NCBI GenBank assembly: GCA_031284025.1
Contig: JAITAR010000089.1
Span: 1-6,091 of the forward strand
Source of the DNA: Rickettsiales bacterium
GTDB lineage: Bacteria; Pseudomonadota; Alphaproteobacteria; Rickettsiales; UBA1997
DNA length: 6,091 nucleotides
Direction: 5' to 3'
The notes under the pieces were generated by a model, which saw nothing but the letters and a program-made list of their open reading frames with translations, ran no database searches and was not told the origin of the DNA. Position 1 is the first letter of the stretch, and each line of letters begins with the position of its first letter. The position numbers and the translations under genes were made by a program. This document shows positions 1-6,091 of the stretch, piece after piece.

Positions 1-1191
1 CAAAACATCAACCTGACAAGCCTTCACAGAGATTTAAAAATTGAAGGAAAATTATCAGATGATAAAAAAATCTACAGAATAGTAGTCAAAAAGACAGTCA
101 AAATAAGAAGTAATCCAGGAGAGACAAATCTCTTCTCCCATCTAGGCACTATAGACCACAACCAACGGGATGTAGCCAATCTACTGTCAAATACCTACTT
201 TGGAAATTATGGTGATGACGGGATAAACAACATGCTGGACCGCATTGATAATTTCAAAAATCAGGAAGATCAAAAAACAGTCCTCAGCCAAATATCTCCC
301 TCACTGCTGACTGACATTATTACAATGAATCTGCTCTCCAGCCAGAGGAATGTAGTCAATCGGCCTGTTCCTTCCAGCACCGTGGTGCTGGAGCCCATCT
401 ACAGCAACAGTAAGTTAACTAGTAGACTTGCAGACAACGCCGCAGCCATCAGACTTAACTATGGCCACAGCTTCAGAAACCTAATATTCAGCAGAGACCT
501 TTCTCTGGCTTTCTTTGGAGATCTGACTAACCATTCTCTCAGAGACAGCCAGAGTAGCAAAGTCTCCGCCCTTGGCGAGACTTTGGCTTTCCGTTTGGAA
601 ACGGAAGTTATAAATGGCATCAATATAGCTATCAGTCTGTCCGACAGAAGAACTAGTCACAAAATTGACCGAAGTATAGAAAAATTAAATGAGATAGCAA
701 AATCCAATTTTTCCACCAACACATTTAATGCAGCTATGGCGCTGGAGAAAGAATTCAGAGTTAGAGGCTATCTAATTTTCACTCCTTCGGCATCGCTAGA
801 AACTTCTCTGCTAAGCTACGGCAAATTCAGTGAAGAAGGCGCCAGAGTTTTAAATTTAACGATAGACGGTGGCAGCCATCACCTGGTGGCTGGCAATTTC
901 GGTCTAACCATGGCTGTGGATCTGGCCAATTTCAAACCATTCATATCCCTTGGCACCAGCTATCTACTGTCCTATTCCAGTCCAGAAATCTCTGCCAGCC
1001 TTAGAGAATACGCCAGCTCGGGCAAATTGAAAAGCAGGGCAACTGATGTGGGCAAACTGTCTGGCTTTGTGGCTTTGGGTTTGAACTATCAGTTGAATAA
1101 AAATGTGTCAGTTTCTTTGGGTAGCAGCTATCGAGGTGCTAGCGGCTATAGATCTCTCTCCGGAAGCGTTACCTTCAAATTTAGTTTCTAG
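1..1191 (+). CDS. Autotransporter, C-terminal part: linker plus beta-barrel translocator (5'-truncated by window edge)
   Basis: The frame is open from base 1 to the TAG at 1189-1191, giving 396 visible residues; the true start lies to the left. The ATG at 232 is an internal methionine (visible residue 78), because sequence on both sides of it fits one continuous domain arrangement. Visible residues 1-50 look like the end of a beta-helical passenger. Residues 51-102 resemble the linker that precedes autotransporter barrels: HNQRDVANLL, then a spaced leucine-rich stretch ending in LSQISPSLL. From about residue 122 to the end runs an alternating amphipathic strand pattern typical of the type V secretion barrel (Autotransporter family, PF03797), including YGKFSEEGARVLNLTIDG and a C-terminal strand SGSVTFKFSF ending in phenylalanine, the usual BAM-recognised terminus. 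Known role of the family: the barrel inserts in the outer membrane and the passenger is exported to the surface. The passenger function cannot be read here. No terminator hairpin follows the stop. Confidence 0.87.
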   Translation, partial: QNINLTSLHRDLKIEGKLSDDKKIYRIVVKKTVKIRSNPGETNLFSHLGTIDHNQRDVANLLSNTYFGNYGDDGINNMLDRIDNFKNQEDQKTVLSQISPSLLTDIITMNLLSSQRNVVNRPVPSSTVVLEPIYSNSKLTSRLADNAAAIRLNYGHSFRNLIFSRDLSLAFFGDLTNHSLRDSQSSKVSALGETLAFRLETEVINGINIAISLSDRRTSHKIDRSIEKLNEIAKSNFSTNTFNAAMALEKEFRVRGYLIFTPSASLETSLLSYGKFSEEGARVLNLTIDGGSHHLVAGNFGLTMAVDLANFKPFISLGTSYLLSYSSPEISASLREYASSGKLKSRATDVGKLSGFVALGLNYQLNKNVSVSLGSSYRGASGYRSLSGSVTFKFSF

Positions 1192-1247
1192 GGCTTTGGG
1201 ATTGTTTGTTCTTCTTCTATGAAATGGGAGAATTAAGATTTTTGAGA

Positions 1248-1276
1248 TTGACATTAATTAGAACTATTTGCAATAT
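1248..1276 (+). promoter_or_regulatory. Candidate sigma-70-type promoter for the porin-like gene and comEC
   Basis: A perfect -35 hexamer TTGACA lies at 1248-1253, 62 bp before the ATG at 1310. With a 17-bp spacer the -10 position is CAATAT (1271-1276), only 3 of 6 to consensus; TATAAC at 1289-1294 is a better hexamer but sits too far away and too close to the start codon. The rest of the 118-bp gap (1192-1309) is AT-rich with no hairpin that looks like a terminator for the upstream gene. The -35 is seen directly; promoter function is inferred. Confidence 0.4.
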
Positions 1277-1309
1277 TCATTCATATTATATAACACACTT
1301 TGAAATTAC

Positions 1310-2485
1310 ATGAAGTCATTGCCTAAACTGCCCACATTTGTATATATTTTCTATTGTCTAATGGCATTCTACTGTGTCGATGGTTTGCTCCATGCCGAAG
1401 GAGAATCTAAAGAGCCTGTTGTGCCAGCTGTCATTGACGGCTATTCTCCAACCCTAGAGGGCAAGGTTTTATTTAAATACATTGCCGACGGGTTACTCAA
1501 AGGGGCTAATGGTAAAGAAGGGGAAGGTAAGCAACTGTCTTTTTTAGATATATATTCAAGTCCGAAACTCATCTTTAATAAACATCTTTCCATGAATTCC
1601 GCTCTAGAATATCGTCCCGTATCAAAGAGAGCTGGCGGCAACGGTGAAGAGGGTTATCTTTCGAGAAAGAATTATCTGTTTAGCGGCTACGGACTACTGA
1701 TTCCCAGGCTTAACTTTGAGTACAGAGAAGAGCAATTTATGTTTGGCATAGGCAAGTTTGATCCTTCATTTAGTGAAGCTCTCAGCTCAAAAAGATACTA
1801 TGGAATATTGGGAACTAATATAGTGGATGAATATCAACTGACTGAAAAGGTTGGTTTTTATGTTGCTATGATACTGCCTATGCTAAACTTGAGATTTAAC
1901 TTTTTCAAGAATGATTCAAGTTTTCTGAGTCGGAGCATAATAAATGACAGAGGTGCCAATAGTTCACGGGATAATATAGGTAGTGCGAGCTTATTCGAGA
2001 ATTTTTCACTGACGGTTAATTTAAAGATGGAAAATAATTGTAATATTAATATGGGCTTCAGGCGCATGATATCAGCGAATTCTGAAAAAGAAGCAGAAAA
2101 CGGATACGTTATCGGTGGGGAGGGAATAATAGAAGAAACCAACGAATCGTTGGGTATGGTTCCGGCGATAGAAGTTGTACTATTGAATAACTATACAGGA
2201 GATCCTCATAAGAATGCGGGTTTTTTATCGGTCAACACGCCATTTTACTACGGCAGGTGGAGTTTTGGCTTTGGCCTGGGTGGAAAGGTAGACTTCGTAG
2301 ATAGATTAAAAGATGTTGGCTACGGTGTGCTATTCCAGGGCAGCATAGGCTACGAACTAGCTAACGGATTGGCTATAGATATATCCAGAAAGTACGAGAA
2401 GAATTCATATTTTGAAAATGGCTCCAGAAAAAAAGAAGACCTCAGTTCTTGGGGTATAGGTATATCGTACTCGCTAAAACTTTAG
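1310..2485 (+). CDS. Porin-like outer-membrane beta-barrel protein, uncharacterised alphaproteobacterial type
   Basis: This encodes a 391-residue exported protein. The ATG at 1310 is the first start after an in-frame TGA at 1301-1303; no Shine-Dalgarno sequence precedes it. Residues 1-29 look like a Sec signal peptide: basic MKSLPK, a hydrophobic stretch at about 7-23, and a possible cleavage after LHA (29). The remainder alternates short amphipathic strands with polar loops and ends in WGIGISYSLKL, consistent with an outer-membrane barrel. The central part (about 124-183) has the arrangement FSGYGLL..., then GKFDPSF (148-154), then DEYQLTEKVGF (173-183). I recognise this from a family of hypothetical porin-like proteins in Alphaproteobacteria; the match is from memory, not a search. 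Later segments ENGYVIGGEG (263-272) and a final strand pair also fit that family. Substrate is unknown. The stop is 6 bp before comEC, so the two are probably co-transcribed. Lipoprotein status is unlikely because the cysteines at 16 and 22 lack a good lipobox. Confidence 0.75.
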   Translation: MKSLPKLPTFVYIFYCLMAFYCVDGLLHAEGESKEPVVPAVIDGYSPTLEGKVLFKYIADGLLKGANGKEGEGKQLSFLDIYSSPKLIFNKHLSMNSALEYRPVSKRAGGNGEEGYLSRKNYLFSGYGLLIPRLNFEYREEQFMFGIGKFDPSFSEALSSKRYYGILGTNIVDEYQLTEKVGFYVAMILPMLNLRFNFFKNDSSFLSRSIINDRGANSSRDNIGSASLFENFSLTVNLKMENNCNINMGFRRMISANSEKEAENGYVIGGEGIIEETNESLGMVPAIEVVLLNNYTGDPHKNAGFLSVNTPFYYGRWSFGFGLGGKVDFVDRLKDVGYGVLFQGSIGYELANGLAIDISRKYEKNSYFENGSRKKEDLSSWGIGISYSLKL

Positions 2486-2491
2486 CTTATA

Positions 2492-4525
2492 GTGACAAGT
2501 GTTTCTCCTAGGATAGGAGAACAGTTCTACGATGACAGGGAAAGCCATATTCTGTGGCTTCCGGTGTTCTTTATTGGAGGAATTTTTCTAAGATTTGGCT
2601 GTTGTATTGCCATAACTCTTGTAGTTTCTGTACTACTGACCTCTCTGGCGACACTCATAGTTTTTAGAAATTATCTCATCAAAGCAGTGGCAGCTATGGT
2701 GCTGTTTGTAGCTCTAGGTTTTCTAAGAACTGACCGGCGAATAGCTAAATATGATTTTCCCGTCATAAAATATAATCTGGGGAAAGTTGTGGTATATGGC
2801 AATGTAGCGGATGAAATGGTAAGTTTCTCGAAGAACAGTGGTCCCATAAAATACATAGTCGTTGACGTCGATAGAATTGAGGCAATAAACGAGGATAGTA
2901 CCTTTGCTAACGACAGACACTTTAAAAATCCTAGGAAAGTTAGAATAAAACTTCTGGACCCGAAGGAAAAAATAACCTACGGTTACTCTGCCATAGAAAC
3001 AATTCTTATGCCAATAGATAGGAAAAAATTTGATTCAGACTTTGACTTCCAGCTGCATTTCTATTTCAATCAAATTGGAGGCGTTGGCTATCGAGGAATC
3101 ATAAAAAATGTTGACTATGATCATAATTTTCCCCACAAAAAAACATTTATTTCGAAGCTGAATAGATTTCGCTTCACCATGGCAAAGCGTATAATGTCAA
3201 TTCGTCGAGGTTTTTCAACGGGAATAATAGCTACTGTGATCACTGGCCAGAAGAATCTAAACGACGAGAAATTATTAAAATTGATAAATTTTTCCGGAAT
3301 AGCTCATATTATGTCAATTTCTGGCATACATTTTGTCATTATTTCGCAGCTAGTTCTTTTGCTGGTCAAGAATATTCTCTATGAATTCAGAAAAATTAAT
3401 CCCACCTTCTATGTGCCGAATGTCTATAAAGTGTCGGCCGTAATTTCTATGGCTGCAAATTTCGTGTATCTCTTAATTGGCGGCTTCTCTCTCTCATCCC
3501 TGAGGGCCTATATCATGAGTCTAGTCAACGGCGGAAGCGTTTTGCTGGATAGATTTAATAGTCCTCTGAGATCACTGATGTTCACTATGCTTTCCATGAT
3601 TTTTTTCAGGCCAGAGCTAGTACTTACTTCCGGCTTCTACATGTCTTTTATTACTCCCATGGTTATAGTAGCATTTATGGAGTACTACTACATCCATCGA
3701 AATTGTAATGATGACCAAAGCCATAATAATGCCATTATGAGCCTAGAAAAGCTGAAAGTTGGCTTTTTTGTTTCTATTTCCATAGAGCTAGTTCTAGCTC
3801 CCATTGAAATGTACAGCTTCAATGTATTTAATCCCTACAGAATTCTAGTGAGCTCTCTGGTAAATCCTCTGATGACCTACCTAGTAATACCATTGAGCCT
3901 GGCATCGCTACTCCTCTATCCTCTGCGACTGGAATCACTGTTAGTTTACCCGCTCTCCTTCGTAGTTGACCTTATAGTGCTCATCGCAAAATTTTTTAGT
4001 AGACTGCCAAAATCTGCCATAGCCGTCCAATCTCCAGCTACTACGCTAGTATTTCTGGCCCTGGCCGGTATACTCTGGGTTTCACTTTGGAGCCAGAGAT
4101 GGCGGATTTTTGGTTTTATCATCTATGCGCTAGCTATAGCCATGATGATATTCGAAAGGCGACCGGAGGTGATAGTTGACGGTGTTGGCAAAATGATAAT
4201 TTTTTTAGACGAAAAACAAGATATATATGTATATAAACCAAAGAAATATCATATGGAAAATATCATGAAAAAATTGGGAAAAAATTCATATTTTGATCTT
4301 GAGGATCGCAGACCGAACTCCTGTACGGGCAATTATTCCAAAAACTGCTGCGAAATTCGGCTACAGCGTGATTCCATCGTCTTTCGCAGAGGAGGTGGCG
4401 AGGTGGTGATATCCACTGGAGGAAAATACTTCTCTGTCAAGAGAAAATCTGGAAACATAGGACTGAAGATCATAGAAGATCATCGTGGCAGGACGCGGCC
4501 CAGAAAATGCGGAGGTAAAATGTAG
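2492..4525 (+). CDS. comEC: ComEC/Rec2 family DNA-uptake channel, inner membrane
   Basis: This is a 677-residue polytopic membrane protein. ComEC proteins move single-stranded DNA across the inner membrane during natural transformation. The N-terminal LWLPVFFIGGIFLRFG (21-36) matches the conserved start of alphaproteobacterial ComEC, followed by membrane segments to about residue 78. A soluble OB-like region (DUF4131 type) spans about 90-215. The competence domain then follows: GIIATVITGQKNLND (244-258), the hallmark FSGIAHIMSISGIH (267-280), GGFSLSSLRAYIM (330-342), FRPELVLTSGFYMSF (372-386) and LAPIEMYSFN (435-444). Membrane helices continue to about 555. The C-terminal part (560-677), with Cys611 and Cys619/620, fits the short soluble tail of alphaproteobacterial members; there is no metallo-beta-lactamase/nuclease domain with HxHxDH. 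The GTG at 2492 is chosen because it is the only start between the upstream TAG and the conserved N-terminal motif; the next GTG falls inside that motif. It has no Shine-Dalgarno sequence, so translational coupling to the porin-like gene is likely. Whether the cell is naturally transformable is not shown. Confidence 0.92.
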   Translation: MTSVSPRIGEQFYDDRESHILWLPVFFIGGIFLRFGCCIAITLVVSVLLTSLATLIVFRNYLIKAVAAMVLFVALGFLRTDRRIAKYDFPVIKYNLGKVVVYGNVADEMVSFSKNSGPIKYIVVDVDRIEAINEDSTFANDRHFKNPRKVRIKLLDPKEKITYGYSAIETILMPIDRKKFDSDFDFQLHFYFNQIGGVGYRGIIKNVDYDHNFPHKKTFISKLNRFRFTMAKRIMSIRRGFSTGIIATVITGQKNLNDEKLLKLINFSGIAHIMSISGIHFVIISQLVLLLVKNILYEFRKINPTFYVPNVYKVSAVISMAANFVYLLIGGFSLSSLRAYIMSLVNGGSVLLDRFNSPLRSLMFTMLSMIFFRPELVLTSGFYMSFITPMVIVAFMEYYYIHRNCNDDQSHNNAIMSLEKLKVGFFVSISIELVLAPIEMYSFNVFNPYRILVSSLVNPLMTYLVIPLSLASLLLYPLRLESLLVYPLSFVVDLIVLIAKFFSRLPKSAIAVQSPATTLVFLALAGILWVSLWSQRWRIFGFIIYALAIAMMIFERRPEVIVDGVGKMIIFLDEKQDIYVYKPKKYHMENIMKKLGKNSYFDLEDRRPNSCTGNYSKNCCEIRLQRDSIVFRRGGGEVVISTGGKYFSVKRKSGNIGLKIIEDHRGRTRPRKCGGKM

Positions 4526-4588
4526 GCGCTAGAGCCAAAACGGCCTAATCCATTCGAAGTGCCTCTGTAAAAATGTTCTAGGAAAGTA

Positions 4589-4617
4589 TTGACAAAATAT
4601 CATAAATATTCTAATTA
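4589..4617 (+). promoter_or_regulatory. Candidate sigma-70-type promoter for the charged-protein gene
   Basis: A perfect TTGACA lies at 4589-4594, 60 bp upstream of the ATG at 4649. At a 17-bp spacing the -10 position is TAATTA (4612-4617), a poor match; TATTCT (4607-4612) is closer to consensus but only 12 bp away. The surrounding 123-bp gap (4526-4648) becomes strongly AT-rich from about 4585. A GC-richer piece just after the comEC stop (4526-4546) forms only weak imperfect pairing with no following T-run, so no intrinsic terminator is called. Confidence 0.42.
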
Positions 4618-4648
4618 CTTTTAATTCATAAAAATTTGATGGCTAACT

Positions 4649-6091
4649 ATGTCAGAAAATAAAAATGAGGCAGATTCACTTCTTAAAGAGAAGAATGCCG
4701 CTCTGAAGGAGCTTGTTGATGAAATAAATAAAAAAAAGTTTATAAGAGTTCATTTACTTGATAATGATGCGCAAGAAACTGAAACCAAACCCATTAACAT
4801 GACGGGCTATGAATCTAAAGAAGGAAAAATAGTTAGAGAGACAATAGAAAAAAAAAATATTGATGCTGGATATAATTCTGAAGAAAAATTATATCGTGAC
4901 GTAATTGAGAGGTCTTTTTTAGGAGATGATTCTAATCCGCAGAATGGAAAGGGCACTGCTGCAATTAAGATAATGAATGCCAATAACACAGAAGCAATCA
5001 AAGAAGAGAAAGATAAAGCCATTAGGGATGTCAAAGCCCTAGATAAAAGTTATGGAGAATCAAAAAAACATAGGTGGCAGCGACACAGTTTTAGCGAAAT
5101 GACTGAAGGCCTACTGGATCAAAAATTAAAATGGGGCAATGACAAAAGTTTTTGGAACGAAACTAAAGAAGATAAAAGATCAAAATTGGAATTGGAATCT
5201 ACAAAAGATCATAATAAATATAAATCAAAAAAATCAAAGTCAATCGAAGAAGTCAAAAATTTGCTAAGCAACAATGGAGAAATCAAACCTGAAATTTTAG
5301 ATAGCTTTTGGAAAAGTTATGAAAATGCTGCAAAAGCTTCTAAAGAACTTTTTTTAAGAACTAAAGAAGAATTTGCAAAGAAAGCAGAAGAAACATTAAA
5401 CGAAGAACAAAAAGAAATTAAAGAATCACTAGAAAAACTTAAGGAATTTAATAAAATAGACAAATCCAGTCAAGGTAAAAATGAAAAAAATACAAAAGAA
5501 AATGGCAAAAAAAATGATAAAGAAAACAATAAAAATTCTCCCGAGAACAAATCAGAAGAATTTAATAAAAAAATGAAAGAGGAGTTGGAAAATTGGAATA
5601 AAAAAAAGGAAGAAATAAATAAAACAACTTATGCTGAGGCGAATGGTTTAACATCATTTAAAAAAAATAAAACTGAAATAAATAAATTTATAAACTTTTA
5701 TAAAGAAAATCCGCTTGATAGTATTCATAAAGAAATAAATTCTCTTTTAAAAGAGAAAGAAAAACAGAAGAAAGAAGAGGAAAGAAAACAGGAAGAAGAG
5801 AAAAAGAGAATAGAAGAAGAGAACAAGAGAAAAAAGGAAGAAGAGAAAAGGAAAAAAGAAGAGGAAGAGAGAAAGAGAAAAAAGGAAGAAGATAAAAAGA
5901 GAAGAGAAGAAGAAGATAAAAAGAGAAGAGAAGAAGAAGAGAGAAAGAGAAAAGAAGAAGAAGAGAAAAGGAAAAAAGAAGAGGAAGAGAAAAAGAGAAG
6001 AGAGGAAGAGAAAAGAAGAGAGGAAGAAGAGAAAAAGAGAAGAGAGGAAGAGAGAAAGAGAAAAGAGGAAGAAGAGAAAAGGAAAAAAGAG
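4649..6091 (+). CDS. Highly charged, helix-rich hypothetical protein with long E/K/R tract (3'-truncated by window edge)
   Basis: The frame is open without a stop from the ATG at 4649 to the last base (481 codons), so the gene continues to the right. The ATG is the first after an in-frame TGA at 4637-4639; no clear Shine-Dalgarno sequence is present. I do not recognise the family. Nothing resembles a signal peptide or membrane segment, and no cysteine occurs in the visible part. Residues 1-130 are mixed, with helices such as LLKEKNAALKELVDEINKKK (11-30). Residues 130-265 are helix-prone with scattered tryptophans (W143, W162, W169, W221). Residues 266-310 are N/K/E low-complexity, and 310-367 are again mixed (FINFYKENPLDSIHKEI at 347-363). 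From 368 onward the chain is almost wholly charged, and 393-481 contains only E, K, R and D. Such tracts form stable single alpha-helices or coiled coils. Possible roles, all inference: a scaffold, a TolA-like spacer (though without a membrane anchor), or a secreted host-directed effector. Composition is visibly more AT- and purine-rich than in the upstream genes. Confidence 0.85.
   Translation, partial: MSENKNEADSLLKEKNAALKELVDEINKKKFIRVHLLDNDAQETETKPINMTGYESKEGKIVRETIEKKNIDAGYNSEEKLYRDVIERSFLGDDSNPQNGKGTAAIKIMNANNTEAIKEEKDKAIRDVKALDKSYGESKKHRWQRHSFSEMTEGLLDQKLKWGNDKSFWNETKEDKRSKLELESTKDHNKYKSKKSKSIEEVKNLLSNNGEIKPEILDSFWKSYENAAKASKELFLRTKEEFAKKAEETLNEEQKEIKESLEKLKEFNKIDKSSQGKNEKNTKENGKKNDKENNKNSPENKSEEFNKKMKEELENWNKKKEEINKTTYAEANGLTSFKKNKTEINKFINFYKENPLDSIHKEINSLLKEKEKQKKEEERKQEEEKKRIEEENKRKKEEEKRKKEEEERKRKKEEDKKRREEEDKKRREEEERKRKEEEEKRKKEEEEKKRREEEKRREEEEKKRREEERKRKEEEEKRKKE
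4848..4857 (+). repeat. A10 homopolymer inside the charged-protein gene
   Basis: Ten consecutive A residues occur within the codons for E67-K68-K69-N70. A second run of eight lies at 4730-4737. Runs of this length are prone to replication or transcriptional slippage; in AT-rich endosymbionts transcriptional slippage at poly-A is known. The frame as given is intact. Confidence 0.8.
5837..5990 (+). repeat. 34-bp exact direct repeats, 120 bp apart
   Basis: Bases 5837-5870 are identical to 5957-5990, an offset of exactly 40 codons, encoding the EEEKRKKEEEE-type segment in both places. A partial third copy of 23 identical bases is at 6068-6090, a further 111 bp (37 codons) on, and may extend beyond the window. 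All offsets are multiples of three, so the frame is preserved. Confidence 0.85.
5891..5938 (+). repeat. Exact 24-bp tandem duplication (2 copies) encoding DKKRREEE twice
   Basis: Positions 5891-5914 and 5915-5938 are identical base for base. Each encodes DKKRREEE (residues 415-422 and 423-430) and each starts with the tract's only GAT codons. Identity at every third position points to a recent duplication rather than protein-level convergence. Confidence 0.93.

Larger units (their letters stand above)
5825..6091 (+). repeat. Near-pure homopurine tract encoding an all-charged helix, open at the right edge
   Basis: Over 267 bases the + strand holds only two pyrimidines, T5893 and T5917; the last 174 bases (5918-6091) are purine only. 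It encodes residues 393-481 of the charged protein using only GAA/GAG, AAA/AAG and AGA/AGG codons plus two GAT. Arginine is always AGA or AGG here, while CGT and CGA occur elsewhere in the same gene (R83, R145). The unit is a loose 7-9-residue alternation of acidic and basic blocks, such as EEEEKRKK and EEEKKRR. Homopurine-homopyrimidine DNA of this length can adopt triplex (H-DNA) structures; formation here is inferred, not shown. Confidence 0.9.

Noticed and set aside
589..606. Perfect 8-bp inverted repeat with a 2-nt centre (TTCCGTTT-GG-AAACGGAA)
   Set aside because: It lies inside the autotransporter barrel coding sequence, has too small a loop for a good RNA hairpin, and no T-run follows. 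No second copy was noticed, so it is probably incidental.
1441..2142. Antisense open frames of 66 and 94 codons within the porin-like gene
   Set aside because: They lie wholly inside a well-supported + strand gene, have no recognisable domains, and are of chance length.
3785..3800. Inverted repeat GAGCTAG-TT-CTAGCTC in comEC
   Set aside because: It encodes conserved-position membrane residues of ComEC, is short and appears once. There is no sign of an operator role within the gene.
4524..4547. Possible hairpin after comEC (TAGGC...GCCTA) as terminator
   Set aside because: The stem is five pairs with a 14-base loop and is not followed by a run of T, so it does not meet the pattern of an intrinsic terminator.
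4639..4662. Tiny open frame ATG...TAA (7 codons) overlapping the start of the charged-protein gene
   Set aside because: It has no ribosome site, no amino-acid bias suggesting attenuation, and no associated hairpin; a frame this short is expected by chance.
4807..5034. Antisense open frame of 75 codons, hydrophobic in translation
   Set aside because: It is the reverse reading of the Lys/Glu-rich gene, which gives Phe/Leu/Ser-rich shadows automatically. The + strand gene is open across it and much longer.
5825..6091. Treating the repeat tract as a CRISPR array or non-coding satellite
   Set aside because: There are no spaced unique segments, the units are purine-only and unequal, and the tract keeps one open frame continuous with 392 upstream codons.

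Overview
The window looks like chromosome from an AT-rich Gram-negative alphaproteobacterium, most plausibly a host-associated lineage of the Rickettsiales/Holosporales type. The evidence is an autotransporter beta-barrel, a second outer-membrane beta-barrel of a porin-like family that I associate with Alphaproteobacteria, a ComEC/Rec2 protein of the alphaproteobacterial architecture (no C-terminal metallo-beta-lactamase domain), and a very lysine/glutamate-rich protein. The start codons lack recognisable Shine-Dalgarno sequences. The taxonomic placement is inference; no rRNA or other marker is present.

Layout, all on the + strand: (1) positions 1-1191 hold the 3' end of an autotransporter gene, giving the end of the passenger/linker and the complete C-terminal translocator barrel. 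The gene starts left of the window. (2) A 118-bp gap carries a candidate promoter with a perfect TTGACA. (3) 1310-2485 encodes a signal-peptide-bearing, porin-like outer-membrane barrel. (4) Only 6 bp later, in the same reading frame, 2492-4525 encodes ComEC from a GTG start, so genes 3 and 4 probably form one transcription unit. (5) A 123-bp gap carries a second TTGACA-type candidate promoter. (6) From 4649 a cytoplasmic-looking, cysteine-free, highly charged protein of unknown function begins and is still open at the right edge (481 codons seen).

The most unusual part is the right end. From residue 393 to the window edge, 89 consecutive residues are all charged (E, K, R or D). The DNA encoding them, 5825-6091, has only two pyrimidines on the + strand. 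It is built from short near-repeats, including an exact 24-bp tandem duplication and a 34-bp exact repeat at a 120-bp offset. This predicts a long rigid charged helix in the protein and a triplex-capable, slippage-prone tract in the DNA.

Functionally, three of the four genes concern the cell envelope: an autotransporter, a porin-like barrel, and a DNA-uptake inner-membrane channel. The pairing of the porin-like gene with comEC is notable but could be coincidental. I see no RNA genes, CRISPR arrays, insertion sequences or clear intrinsic terminators, and no stretch of more than 300 bases without a gene.
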